Shown: piece by piece, positions 51,535 through 61,602 of the stretch
Position numbering within the stretch: the first letter of the stretch is position 1
How the letters are laid out: each line of letters starts with the position of its first letter
The notes under the pieces: model-generated
Told to the model about the DNA's origin: nothing
What the model saw: the letters and a program-made list of their open reading frames with translations, nothing else
Databases searched by the model: none
Position numbers and translations under genes: made by a program
Source: Arthrobacter sp. ok362
GTDB lineage: Bacteria > Actinomycetota > Actinomycetes > Actinomycetales > Micrococcaceae
Direction: 5' to 3'
Assembly (NCBI RefSeq): GCF_900102785.1
Contig: NZ_FNGC01000019.1
Span: 1-64,000 of the forward strand
Length of the DNA stretch: 64,000 bases

Positions 51535-51990
51535 ATGATGCAGTCCCGGGGAGCCGGAGCGCGTTTGGCTCGCAGCATGAAGCGCCGGGGGTTACTTCTA
51601 ATCATGCTTGGCATGCTGACCGTTGTACTGACCGTGGCTGTGATCCGCGGATCCGGCAGCACTGCCTGCCCGGCGACCGGCTACGCCTACACGGGCGATG
51701 TGGAACTGGTCTTCCCGCAAGAGCCGGTGTCGGTTGCAGCCTGCTTCGGGGAGGGCTGTACTCCGGCCCCGGTAACCAGGAGCACCGACGGCAGGTGGCT
51801 GGTGCCCCAGTCGGTGCCGTATCTGGTGCCGCCCATCAGTGTCACCTCGGTCTATGTGGACGCGGTGGACACCTCAGGTGCCCGTGTTGCGGGCGAGCTG
51901 CCGATCGAAACGGAACCGACCGGGGAACATCCGGACGGCCCCGAATGCGGCGGACCCTTCCGGTTCAAGCCAGTGAAGGTGGCGTCCTAG
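51535..51990 (+). CDS. Hypothetical secreted or membrane-anchored protein
   Basis: 151 aa; GAGGACGGCG precedes the paired ATG codons. Basic N-terminus, then one hydrophobic segment (GLLLIMLGMLTVVLTVAVI) which may be an uncleaved signal anchor. The extracellular part is about 110 residues with four Cys (ACPATG, ACFGEGC, ECGG), probably paired as disulphides, and a beta-rich look (DVELVFPQEPVSV, SVTSVYVDAVD). No family recognised. Confidence 0.6.
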   Translation: MMQSRGAGARLARSMKRRGLLLIMLGMLTVVLTVAVIRGSGSTACPATGYAYTGDVELVFPQEPVSVAACFGEGCTPAPVTRSTDGRWLVPQSVPYLVPPISVTSVYVDAVDTSGARVAGELPIETEPTGEHPDGPECGGPFRFKPVKVAS

Positions 51991-52392
51991 CGACGAGCGG
52001 CTGGTTTCCCGAAGCACCACAGGGGGTTTCCACGACCCGACCGGTGCCTGGACGGGGGCGGTCGCGGGGCTAAAGCTTACTGTTCAGTGAGGCTGCTGAG
52101 CGGGCGGCCCGGCCGTCACTCAGCCATAAGCCCGCCTCCACCACCGCCGCGTATGAAGGACCCCCGACTCTCGGTTAATCCTCGGGGTCCCCTTACGCAA
52201 CTCGCTCATCGGAAAGACCATGCCAACTAGCGCTGCGAAAAGTGCGCCAAATAGCTTTGCGATTCACACGCTGACGCCGTCGGGAACAGCCTGAGAGCAA
52301 ATGTGAAACCTGCCGTGAACAGCCGACGAAGACGAGTTGAACGACGGCGTGTGCGTGCTGGCGCCGTATTCTGACGTCATAGTGTCGGCATC
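51991..52392. other. 400-bp gap with one hairpin
   Basis: No gene supported. GGACCCC (52158-52164) pairs with GGGGTCC (52184-52190), a possible terminator for the preceding gene. The last 100 bp should hold the promoter of the glycosidase gene. Confidence 0.4.
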
Positions 52393-54063
52393 ATGACCAC
52401 CCCCAATCATCACTTCCGCAGTGCTGCCATCACCGCACTGGCTTTGTCCCTCCCGGTTGCTTTCCTTGCCCCCGCCGGCGCCTCCACAGCCGCGCCCGGA
52501 ACCCCAATAAAGATGGCAGCCGTCACCCCGGCGCCCTCCCCCAAGCTGGGCCTCGGTGCTTCAGACCTGCCCGAGACCCGCACCGTGACCACGCTGGCCC
52601 CCGGCCTGACCCGGACATCCATCACCCGCGGAACACCCAACCAGGACTTCTCCTGGACCGCCGAAGTGGCCCTGCCGTCAACGTCACCGGACCCCGACGC
52701 TCCGGCTTCGGCACTCTCCGATGAGGCACATGCGCGAGCCGTCGCCGACAAACTTCAGGCAGTTGGACTAACCGCCCGCGTCGAGCACGTCCAGTCCCCC
52801 CAGCTGGCCGACGCAGGAGGAGACCTCGGCTACCGGGTTCGGGTAGGACAGTTCCCGGCCAAAGCCGACGGCGCCACCACCATTGCCCGGATCAAGGCGG
52901 CCGGCTACGCATCGTCGGTGATCTACACGGGCTGGGACGGTGACCAGGGCACCAGCGAGATCACCCGTGGCCCCTGGAAGCTCGAAGTTCTCACCATTGA
53001 CCCGAAAAAATTCCGCGGAGACCTCACCTCCTCCTTCGGACCGAACCTTCAGGACCGGGAAACGGCCAGCCAGCTGGGCGCCGCAGCGGGAGCGCTGGCA
53101 GCCGTGAACGGCGGCTTCTTCGTGATGGACCCGAATGCCGGAGCCCCGGGCGACCCGGCCGGAACGGCTGTTCATGACGGCAAGGTCCTCAGCGAACCTG
53201 TCGGAGACCGGCCGTCCCTGGTCATCGGCCCCAAGAATGACACCTCCATCCAGCGGTTGCACTGGGACGGTTCCGTGACTGCGCCCGGGAACGCCGGGAA
53301 GCTGGCGTTGGACGGCGTGAACCGCGTGCCGGGCCTCATCCGCAACTGCGGCGGCGCGGACGACACACCGACCTCCCTGCCGATGCACGACTTCACCTGC
53401 ACCGACGCGGACGAGATCGTGGCCTTCACTCCCGAATTCGGCACCTCCACACCGTCCGGCCCGGGCCTGGAAGCCATCCTTGACGCCCACGGCAGGGTCA
53501 CGGCCGTCAACACCTCCCGCGGCACCACCGTCCCGGCCGGCGGTCACACCCTGCAGGCCATCGGAGCGGACGTCAACAAACTCGCCGCCCTGGCCAAACC
53601 CGGTTCCAAACTGACGGTCGACACGGACCTCCTCAATGAGAGCGGAAAGCCCTTGAAGGCCAGCGCCACCACCGACGTCGTCAACGGCGGACCCACCCTT
53701 GTCGAAAACGGCAAGATCAACGTGACCGCCAAGCGTGACGGCATGGTCCACACCGGCGACAGCAACAGCTTCTTCTACGGCTGGGTGCACAAGCGCAACC
53801 CGCGCACCATTGCCGGTATCGACGCGCAGGGCCGCACCCTCCTGGTCACCGCAGACGGACGCCAGACAACTTCCCTTGGCCTGAGCATCAAGGAAGCCGC
53901 AGACGTTGCACGTTCCCTCGGAATGGTCAACGCGATCAACCTGGATGGCGGCGGGTCCACCACCATGGTCGAGAACGGCCAGGTCATGAACTCCCCCTCC
54001 GACGCCACCGGTGAACGCCCGGTCGGAGACGCCCTGCTCCTCATGCCCGGCCGCAAAGGCTAA
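52393..54063 (+). CDS. Secreted phosphodiester glycosidase (NAGPA/DUF2233) protein
   Basis: 556 aa. Signal peptide in residues 1-35 (AAITALALSLPVAFLAPAGA). After a linker, residues about 110-180 resemble a SPOR-like fold (ADKLQAVGLTARVEHVQSPQ... GDLGYRVRVGQFPAKADGA). The NAGPA domain follows: GALAAVNGGFFVMD, GDRPSLVIGPKND, VVNGGPTLVENG and the late INLDGGGSTTMV. NAGPA-type domains uncover phosphodiester-linked sugars; in bacteria they occur in sporulation, capsule and wall proteins. It may modify an extracellular polymer. Stands alone. Confidence 0.85.
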   Translation: MTTPNHHFRSAAITALALSLPVAFLAPAGASTAAPGTPIKMAAVTPAPSPKLGLGASDLPETRTVTTLAPGLTRTSITRGTPNQDFSWTAEVALPSTSPDPDAPASALSDEAHARAVADKLQAVGLTARVEHVQSPQLADAGGDLGYRVRVGQFPAKADGATTIARIKAAGYASSVIYTGWDGDQGTSEITRGPWKLEVLTIDPKKFRGDLTSSFGPNLQDRETASQLGAAAGALAAVNGGFFVMDPNAGAPGDPAGTAVHDGKVLSEPVGDRPSLVIGPKNDTSIQRLHWDGSVTAPGNAGKLALDGVNRVPGLIRNCGGADDTPTSLPMHDFTCTDADEIVAFTPEFGTSTPSGPGLEAILDAHGRVTAVNTSRGTTVPAGGHTLQAIGADVNKLAALAKPGSKLTVDTDLLNESGKPLKASATTDVVNGGPTLVENGKINVTAKRDGMVHTGDSNSFFYGWVHKRNPRTIAGIDAQGRTLLVTADGRQTTSLGLSIKEAADVARSLGMVNAINLDGGGSTTMVENGQVMNSPSDATGERPVGDALLLMPGRKG

Positions 54064-54139
54064 AGTCCGCGTCAGCCTCGAAGCCACAGCGTGCCAAGGA
54101 ACAAGTGATCCGGGTCGGTGTTCTGGCCTCAATGGTGGA

Positions 54140-54391
54140 CTATTGCGCCTCGCACGCGCCGCCGACCGGGAGCTGCAGCCGGTAGTCGTCCCGCTGCTTC
54201 CGCACGAACTTCACGAAGTACGTCACCGCGACCACCAACACGATGGCATGGAAGGCTAAGTGGATCCAGTCCCATTGTTCGGTGCGTAACGCCGGTACCA
54301 ACGCGCGTGTCAGTGAAACGGCAGCCGCCACACCTACGGCGGCCAGAACCGGGAGCGGGAGCGGTATGCGCTCTCGTTGCGGAGAGGCCAT
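54140..54391 (-). CDS. Hypothetical small membrane protein
   Basis: 83 aa, starting 5 bp after the end of the interrupted frame at 54396-54629. Two hydrophobic stretches (LPLPVLAAVGVAAAVSL and WIHLAFHAIVLVVAVTYFV) and a basic C-terminus (FVRKQRDDYRLQLP). Likely cotranscribed with the interrupted frame. No family recognised. Confidence 0.6.
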   Translation of the reverse strand: MASPQRERIPLPLPVLAAVGVAAAVSLTRALVPALRTEQWDWIHLAFHAIVLVVAVTYFVKFVRKQRDDYRLQLPVGGACEAQ

Positions 54392-54395
54392 GGGC

Positions 54396-54629
54396 TTACC
54401 CTAGCAACCCCGATATGAAGAGCCTGGCCGCCGTCGTGCGTTCGTTGCGCGCCTGGACATACCACAAGACTGTCGCGCAAACAGCCCATGTCACCGCGCT
54501 GGTGAGCGCTTAATCCAGCGGGTGCCCCCAGCTGACGAAGAGTGCTACCCCCGCCACCCACACGGCAGGGAGGACAACCACCAGCACCACTTTGCGGTGG
54601 GCAGTTATCCACTTCCTCATGCCGGTCAT
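54396..54629 (-). pseudogene. Small membrane-protein gene interrupted by an in-frame stop
   Basis: From ATG 54629 the frame reads TGMRKWITAHRKVVLVV..., a helix ending VALFVSWGHPLD, then TAA at 54510-54512, and continues in the same frame as ALTSAVTWAVCATVLWYVQ and ARNERTTAARLF to a stop at 54396. The two halves each contain a membrane helix and would form a normal 77-aa two-helix protein without the stop. It is 5 bp upstream of the next small membrane gene. Confidence 0.55.
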
Positions 54630-54669
54630 CGCCCGAAAACCGTCGACACGAAATGATCGGTGGTGGCCA

Positions 54670-54790
54670 TCACCTCTTTCGCTGCCGCAGCCAGAGTATG
54701 ATCCCGGTGCCGCTAATAATCACGAAGAAAATACCTGACACGGCAAGCCCCCAAGCGGGGTCCCCTCCGCCGGCATTTGGCAATGCTGAA
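54670..54790 (-). pseudogene. Possible C-terminal fragment of a small membrane protein
   Basis: A minus-strand frame ending at TGA 54670-54672 reads GDPAWGLAVSGIFFVIISG and TGIILWLRQRKR, a plausible last helix with a basic tail. No start codon of its own is found before it runs into the antisense of the fragment at 54799. Possibly cut off by the same rearrangement. Weak. Confidence 0.25.
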
Positions 54791-54798
54791 GCACCGGG

Positions 54799-54885
54799 GT
54801 CAAAGCCACCGCCGGAAAAGTCTTGGGCGTGCTGGACATCGTCGGCGGCATCATCGCCATCGCGATCTTCGCCAGCAACAGGTAG
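54799..54885 (+). pseudogene. Truncated 3' copy of the 51097-51384 gene
   Basis: 28 codons, VKATAGKVLGVLDIVGGIIA then IAIFASNR and a stop, corresponding almost residue for residue to the end of the 51097-51384 product. DNA similarity continues past the stop. The first part of the gene is missing here. Confidence 0.85.
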
Positions 54886-54925
54886 CAGGCAGTCCGGGCA
54901 TCGGCGTCAGGCACCGGACGGGAAT

Positions 54926-55056
54926 GGGGAACCGATGAGGCTTCAGGGCTCGCCCGGGTCAACACCCGCAGCCCCGTTCCGGCCATGCCGCCGCGGGCAA
55001 GCTGAAGCTGACAGCCAACCGCAGGGACCGCTACTACAATTGGCCGGTCCCTGCGC
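54926..55056 (+). promoter_or_regulatory. Structured leader of the APC permease; possible ydaO-type (c-di-AMP) riboswitch
   Basis: Elements reminiscent of the ydaO-yuaA aptamer occur in order: GGGGAACCGATG (54926-54937), CGGGTCAACACC (54955-54966) and GACAGCCAACCGCAGG (55010-55025; the family consensus has GACAGCTAAC). A perfect 11-bp stem CGCAGGGACCG / CGGTCCCTGCG (55020-55030, 55045-55055) follows and overlaps the last element, like an expression platform. The match is imperfect and P1 pairing is not established. Confidence 0.3.
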
Positions 55057-55101
55057 TTTGTTCCGGCCCGGCTGACGCCCGGCCCCCGACAGAAAGACCC
55101 C

Positions 55102-57081
<1,980 letters not shown>

Positions 57082-57109
57082 GGCGCGACGCACTGACCAC
57101 AGCAACGAA

Positions 57110-57145
57110 AACAGCCCCGTCGGGAACTCTCCGGGCGGGGCTGTT
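57110..57145 (+). terminator. Terminator after the APC permease
   Basis: AACAGCCCCG / CGGGGCTGTT, a perfect 10-bp stem with the loop TCGGGAACTCTCCGGG. The T-run is minimal. Confidence 0.65.
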
Positions 57146-57271
57146 GACGTGCTGGGTCGGCGTTGACGTGCCGGGTCAGCGGCAGTCGTGATCCTGTGTG
57201 ATGGCTTCTATTTACCGCTGTGTTGATACGTGATTGCATGACACATCATCGGTTTGCGGAAGGGTAGTCTC

Positions 57272-58141
57272 ATGCCAGACTCGGTCGGGGCGGTATCGGT
57301 CGTGAGCACAGGTGTTGTGGAGATCCGAAGGCAGCATGTCGAATCGGACGGAAGCCCGCTGCTATGGTGGCTGCTCACCGCCCGGGACTGGTCAGGTCCC
57401 CGCCCGATCAACGTCTACGTCATTGAACACGAGCAAGGACTCGTGCTTTTCGACACCGGCCAGGACCGGGCATCCGTCACCGACCGCAGCTACTTCCCCG
57501 GCGGCATCCCCGGCTTCCTCTACCGAAGGCTCGCGCGCGTCGCGATCGGCGAGCAGGAAACTCTCACCCAACGTCTAGCCGACATTGGCTACGACATCGC
57601 GGAGGTCCGTTGGGCCGTCCTGTCACACCTGCATCAAGACCACATCGGCGGCCTGCGCGAACTAAAGCATGCCCAGATCATGGCCTCGGCCGCCGAGTGG
57701 GCATTGCTTAACCGTCCGGACGCGGCGCTCCAGGGGTTGATGCGCCGCCACATCGACCTGCCTGGCCTTTCCTGGGACCTGCTGCAATTCCCTTCGGGAC
57801 AAGGCGAGCCGTTCGGACAGTTCAGCAGTACTTATGACCTGTTCGGAGACGGCTCCCTGGTTCTGGTCCCAACGCCGGGTCACACGCCGGGGTCCATTTC
57901 CCTCCTGGTCCGCCGCGATGGAAAGCCGCCGCTACTCATGGTCGGGGACGTCAGCTATGAGCAAGACCTTCTGCGCCGCGAACGGATTCCCGGCATCGGC
58001 AAAAGGAAGGCCCTGCTGGCCACCACCCGGGCAATCAACGCCCTCCGGACCGCATATCCCGATCTGGTCATCCTGCCAGCCCACGACCCCGGGGCTGCCG
58101 ACCGCCTCACCGCCGCCGGCTGGGCCGCCCAGATTCGTTAA
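57272..58141 (+). CDS. Metallo-beta-lactamase-fold enzyme, N-acyl homoserine lactonase-like
   Basis: 289 aa from ATG 57272 with GGAAGGG in front. MBL signature LSHLHQDHIGGLREL (HxHxDH), PTPGHTPGSISLLV, VGDVSYEQDLL and a C-terminal LPAHDPGAADRL. The N-terminal GPRPINVYVIEHEQGLVLFDTGQD is typical of the AHL-lactonase (AttM/AiiA-like) branch, although the exact HLHFDH of characterised lactonases is HLHQDH here. Soluble. Substrate could be an acyl-homoserine lactone or another lactone. Confidence 0.75.
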   Translation: MPDSVGAVSVVSTGVVEIRRQHVESDGSPLLWWLLTARDWSGPRPINVYVIEHEQGLVLFDTGQDRASVTDRSYFPGGIPGFLYRRLARVAIGEQETLTQRLADIGYDIAEVRWAVLSHLHQDHIGGLRELKHAQIMASAAEWALLNRPDAALQGLMRRHIDLPGLSWDLLQFPSGQGEPFGQFSSTYDLFGDGSLVLVPTPGHTPGSISLLVRRDGKPPLLMVGDVSYEQDLLRRERIPGIGKRKALLATTRAINALRTAYPDLVILPAHDPGAADRLTAAGWAAQIR

Positions 58142-58180
58142 CCGGATGCGCATCGCCGAGGCGTAGCCTCCCGAACAAAC

Positions 58181-58224
58181 CAATAGGTAGAGACCCTCAA
58201 TTGCGCCGACGGATGGCCAAAAAA
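58181..58224 (+). repeat. 44-bp upstream element, copy B
   Basis: CAATAGGTAG...CTCAATTGCGCCGACGGATGGCCAAAAA closely matches 51041-51084. Here no start of the 51097-type protein follows, so it looks like an orphaned 5' end of a duplicated copy. It lies about 110 bp before the gene at 58296 and might now act as part of its promoter. Confidence 0.8.
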
Positions 58225-58295
58225 TCGGGAGCCCCACCGGGCCCGGGTTCCGGGCCGGCCTGCGGCGTAACCCTACGATGGTGAGGATGAACTCC

Positions 58296-58880
58296 ATGCG
58301 GAAGGCCTGTTACGCATCGGCCGTGGTCCTGGTGCTCGGGGCATCGCCGCTCGTCTTGGCGTTGCCCGCAGCGGCCGATCATTGCGGGCCGGCCGGCCTC
58401 CTCCCGTCGAAATTCTGCCCGGCCCCGCCGACGCCGGGGCCGTCCACCTCCCCTACCCCCAGCCCGACTGTCCCGGGCAACCCCGCAGAGCCGCCATCCG
58501 GGGCGCCGCCCAAGGCGCCTCCGCAAGCGCCATCCCAAAGGCCGTCGCCAACGCCGTCCCAGGGGCAGCCCGCCCAGCCCGCGCAGGTCACGGCGCCCCC
58601 GACGTCGGGCCCTGTTCCAACATCGGACCAAGACAACGCTGCCCAACCGGCCACGGAGTCTGTTCCGCCTACTGTCACGACGGGGACCTCCGCGCCTCCA
58701 GCAGCGGATGCGGGTCAGGACCCGGAACCCTCAACGGGGCAGCCGCTGGGCGGCGCCGCCGGCCAAGGTGATTCAGGACCGGACGGGCAGTTCGGCGTCG
58801 CCGGATCCCTGCTGGCCATAAGTGGCCTCCTCATCGGGCTCTCCGCAGCAATTGGCCTCCGCCGGCCGGCCCAACACTGA
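58296..58880 (+). CDS. Secreted Pro/Ser/Thr-rich surface protein
   Basis: 194 aa from ATG 58296 (GAGG nine bases ahead; ATGs at 58278 and 58287 are alternatives). Signal peptide (ACYASAVVLVLGASPLVLALPAAA), a short Cys-bearing segment (DHCGPAGLLPSKFCP), a disordered Pro-rich stretch of about 120 residues, then a C-terminal helix (VAGSLLAISGLLIGLSAAIGL) with a short Arg tail: a cell-wall-spanning membrane-anchored form. No LPxTG sortase motif. Function unknown. Confidence 0.65.
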   Translation: MRKACYASAVVLVLGASPLVLALPAAADHCGPAGLLPSKFCPAPPTPGPSTSPTPSPTVPGNPAEPPSGAPPKAPPQAPSQRPSPTPSQGQPAQPAQVTAPPTSGPVPTSDQDNAAQPATESVPPTVTTGTSAPPAADAGQDPEPSTGQPLGGAAGQGDSGPDGQFGVAGSLLAISGLLIGLSAAIGLRRPAQH

Positions 58881-58942
58881 AACGGCCGCCGAACCGTCAC
58901 ATTCACTGTGGGGTTCAGCGGCCGCTGAGTCACCTCGTGTCC

Positions 58943-59131
58943 TCATACCTTCTCGCGGGGCCGGTCAACTACGGTCTCCGGCTCTTCGACTGTGAACTCC
59001 TTGCTGCGGCGCGGGAAGCCCCAGAACCTGCCTTCCTTTGCCTCCACCCGGGGCTCCGGGCGTTCCTCAGTTTCCCGCGCGGCATCCTTGCTGGTATCCC
59101 GGCGGAAATCTTTGTTGTACTGGTAGCACAT
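58943..59131 (-). CDS. Hypothetical small charged protein
   Basis: 62 aa. Start at ATG 59131 because of the near-perfect AAGGAGGT seven bases upstream. Rich in Arg, Glu and Lys (RRDTSKDAARETEERPEPRVE), no membrane segment. No family recognised. The strong ribosome-binding site supports a real gene. Confidence 0.6.
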   Translation of the reverse strand: MCYQYNKDFRRDTSKDAARETEERPEPRVEAKEGRFWGFPRRSKEFTVEEPETVVDRPREKV

Positions 59132-59429
59132 CACTGACCTCCTTGATGGTGATTGCCCTTTAATCGTCCCTCCGAAGCGGCGGCGCGTCGATACTCCGCG
59201 GCTGCCCTTTTCCGCCTAATCGGCGTACGACATGCCGGTCCAAGGGTTTCACTGCGAGCTGTCCGTCGACGCAAGGCGGTCTTCCCGCCCCCACGGGCCG
59301 CGGCTAGACTCTGTCCACGACAACACCGGTCACCGCCGCTGACCGCCACTCCCCTGTTATCACAGCGGCCCATGTACTCTGCCTTAGAACCAGAGAGTGC
59401 GCGCCACGCCCCGCAAAGGATGTACAGCC

Positions 59430-60059
59430 ATGACCGTCCCGCCCAACGCTTCAGCCCCTGGCCCTGGCTGGTATCCCGACCCTGCAGGCTCGGGCCGGCT
59501 TCAGTGGTGGAACGGTTCGGCATGGACCGGACAGTTCAGCGCGCCCCCGTTCCAGGCAGCGCCGGCCCCACACCCGGTGGCACCGCGCAGGCGCATCAGT
59601 GACCGGACACCGGTCTACAACCCGTACATCTGGACGATCGTGGCCCTGCCGCTCGTGCCGCTCATCCTGCTCATGTTCTGGAACCCGGTGCTCCGGCTGC
59701 GCACCATAGGCACGCGGCAGGTCCAGACAATTGATCCGGCGTCGATCTTCACGGCGCCTTATTTCCTCCTGGTATCCATCAGCTTCGTGGTCTACGGAGT
59801 GTCCGCACTCCTGGCGTACCTGGACTGGGACCGGCTGCGCAAGGACGGCGTGGTCCGGCCGTTCCACTGGGCGTGGGTGTTCCTCAGCCGGGAACTCTAC
59901 GTGATTGGCCGCTCCGTGATCGTCCACGGGGTGGCCCCGCGGCGCGGGCTCGCCCCGGTGTGGGCCACGATCGGCGTCACCCTGCTCGTGGTGGTGCTCA
60001 CGGGCCTCAAGATGTCCGCCATCGTGGCCACCCTGGCGAACCAGGCCGCGACGATATAA
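59430..60059 (+). CDS. DUF2510-domain membrane protein
   Basis: 209 aa from ATG 59430 with AAAGGATG upstream. Residues 10-40 form the DUF2510 module (GWYPDPAGSGRLQWWNGSAW). Then membrane helices: IWTIVALPLVPLILLMFW, FTAPYFLLVSISFVVYGVSALLAYL (written in parts), and a C-terminal VWATIGVTLLVVVLTGLKM. DUF2510 is common at the N-terminus of actinobacterial membrane proteins; role unknown. Confidence 0.8.
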   Translation: MTVPPNASAPGPGWYPDPAGSGRLQWWNGSAWTGQFSAPPFQAAPAPHPVAPRRRISDRTPVYNPYIWTIVALPLVPLILLMFWNPVLRLRTIGTRQVQTIDPASIFTAPYFLLVSISFVVYGVSALLAYLDWDRLRKDGVVRPFHWAWVFLSRELYVIGRSVIVHGVAPRRGLAPVWATIGVTLLVVVLTGLKMSAIVATLANQAATI

Positions 60060-60099
60060 GTCGCTCCAAGAGGCGAATTGCAGCCCCTCGAGCCGCCGG

Positions 60100-60633
60100 C
60101 TAATTTAGCGGGGCGGCCTCGGCGGTGACGCCCGACCCGGCAGCGACGCCCGGCGCCGCAGCGGCGCCCGGCTCGGCGCCCGTGACGATGGCCTTGGCCT
60201 CCGGGGACGTGGACTTGGTTGCCAGCACTCTGACCACGGACTGGAGCTCCTGGCGCAGCAGGTCCGGGTCAATGGGCGTCGCGGCGAGCACAGAGCGTTC
60301 CATGTCGGCGGCCGCGGTGACGGCTTGGCGCCCCTGGTCAGTCAGCGACACCACCTGGCTGCGCCTGTCCGAGGTGCTGCGCTGCCGCGAAATGTGGCCG
60401 TGCGCTTCCAGACGGCTCAGTGTCTTGCCCATGGTCTGGGCCTGGACCCGGACGAGTTGGGCCAATTGGGCTTGCGTCATAGGCCCATTCGCCGAGAGCA
60501 CTTCCATGGCGATCACCCCGGCATGGGTAAGGCCAATGGCCCCCAATTTTTCGTTCCAGGAGTGTTCTACAAGACGTGCTGCCGTGGACAATAGGCGGCC
60601 CGTGGGCCAGCGATCCATATCAGGCATACCCAT
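60100..60633 (-). CDS. MarR-family transcriptional regulator
   Basis: 177 aa. Winged-helix core: GLTHAGVIAMEVLSANGPMT, QAQLAQLVRVQAQTMGKTLSRLEAHG and the wing ISRQRSTSDRRSQVVSLTDQG. The C-terminal 40 residues are an Ala/Gly/Pro-rich tail, unusual for the family. Divergent from the bcp gene 95 bp away, so it may respond to oxidative or phenolic stress and control that promoter; this is inference. Confidence 0.88.
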   Translation of the reverse strand: MGMPDMDRWPTGRLLSTAARLVEHSWNEKLGAIGLTHAGVIAMEVLSANGPMTQAQLAQLVRVQAQTMGKTLSRLEAHGHISRQRSTSDRRSQVVSLTDQGRQAVTAAADMERSVLAATPIDPDLLRQELQSVVRVLATKSTSPEAKAIVTGAEPGAAAAPGVAAGSGVTAEAAPLN

Positions 60634-60727
60634 GAGTATAGCGAGCAGTGGATTCGTCCGGCGCCGATCGCGTCACTACGCTGGATAGACACCCCACTTC
60701 GCGCCACACCTCACCAAGGAGACACCC

Positions 60728-61201
60728 GTGCCTGAGCGACTCACCGCCGGTGCCACAGCACCGGATTTCACCCTCAAGAACGCCGAAGGACAGGACGTCA
60801 GCCTGCGCGATTTCCGGGGCCGGAAGACCGTGATCTACTTCTACCCGGCGGCTTCCACACCCGGATGCACCAAGGAGGCCTGCGATTTCCGGGATTCCCT
60901 GGGCGCGCTTCAGGCCGCAGGTTATGACGTGGTGGGCATTTCCCCTGACCCTGTCGGGAAACTTGCGGCGTTCGCGGCCGCCGAAGGGCTGACCTTCCCG
61001 CTGCTCTCCGACGAGGACCACTCCGTCGCCGAGGCTTATGCGGCCTGGGGCGAAAAGAAAAACTACGGCAAGACCTACGAAGGCCTCATCCGCTCCACCA
61101 TCGTTGTCGACGCCGACGGCCAAGTCGCCGTCGCGCAGTACAACGTCCGGGCCACCGGGCATGTCGCCAAACTTCGCCGGGACCTGAAACTCGACGCCTG
61201 A
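60728..61201 (+). CDS. bcp: Thioredoxin-dependent peroxiredoxin (Bcp/PrxQ)
   Basis: 157 aa, GTG start with AAGGAGACACCC. PrxQ signature FYPAASTPGCTKEACDFRD with peroxidatic Cys47 and resolving Cys52, i.e. an atypical two-Cys enzyme. It reduces hydroperoxides in the cytoplasm. Divergent from the MarR gene. Just upstream of tRNA-Leu. Confidence 0.95.
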   Translation: MPERLTAGATAPDFTLKNAEGQDVSLRDFRGRKTVIYFYPAASTPGCTKEACDFRDSLGALQAAGYDVVGISPDPVGKLAAFAAAEGLTFPLLSDEDHSVAEAYAAWGEKKNYGKTYEGLIRSTIVVDADGQVAVAQYNVRATGHVAKLRRDLKLDA

Positions 61202-61264
61202 TAGGTACAATGGTGCCTGGCGACCGCCACCGGGGTTCTTATCCCGGGACGACGACGGCGCCGC

Positions 61265-61346
61265 GCGCGAGTGGTGAAATTGGCAGACACGCAGGATTTA
61301 GGTTCCTGTGCCTTCGGGCGTGGGGGTTCAAGTCCCCCCTTGCGCA
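61265..61346 (+). tRNA. tRNA-Leu (TAG)
   Basis: 82 nt with a variable arm: acceptor GCGCGAG/CTTGCGC with discriminator A, anticodon arm CAGGA-TTTAGGT-TCCTG with anticodon TAG, variable stem GCC-TTCG-GGC, T arm GGGGG-TTCAAGT-CCCCC. CCA is not encoded. Confidence 0.95.
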
Positions 61347-61350
61347 CAGA

Positions 61351-61380
61351 GAGAACCCCGGTCTTCGGACCGGGGTTCTC
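61351..61380 (+). terminator. Terminator after tRNA-Leu
   Basis: A 13-bp perfect stem GAGAACCCCGGTC / GACCGGGGTTCTC with a TTCG tetraloop. Confidence 0.9.
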
Positions 61381-61393
61381 GTCGTTTCCAACA

Positions 61394-61440
61394 GTTTTTA
61401 GCGGTTTTTAGCGGTTTTTCAGCGGTTTTTCAGCGGTTTT
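61394..61440. repeat. Tandem GTTTTT(C)AGCG repeat
   Basis: Two 10-bp units GTTTTTAGCG, two 11-bp units GTTTTTCAGCG and a partial fifth unit (GTTTT). It lies between tRNA-Leu and the fasciclin gene, and is T-rich in a GC-rich genome. Confidence 0.95.
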
Positions 61441-61602
61441 GAACAGGTCAAAAAGAATTTCACGTCCGCACCCATCCGTTTCCTGCGAGCAGCCGAATAC
61501 CCAGTGAGACACCAACCAAGGGTCGGTGTCCGACAGTCGGGAAAGGCCGCAGCGGCAACGTTCGCCGCAGGCAACCATCGGCACAACAAAGGAGAAACCG
61601 AA

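Noticed and set aside
54542..55075. Plus-strand frame of about 177 codons across the fragments before the permease
   Set aside because: It spans pseudogene fragments and the structured leader, with no consistent protein-like composition.
61394..61440. CRISPR-like array at the GTTTTT repeats
   Set aside because: Units are directly adjacent without spacers, and no cas genes are present.
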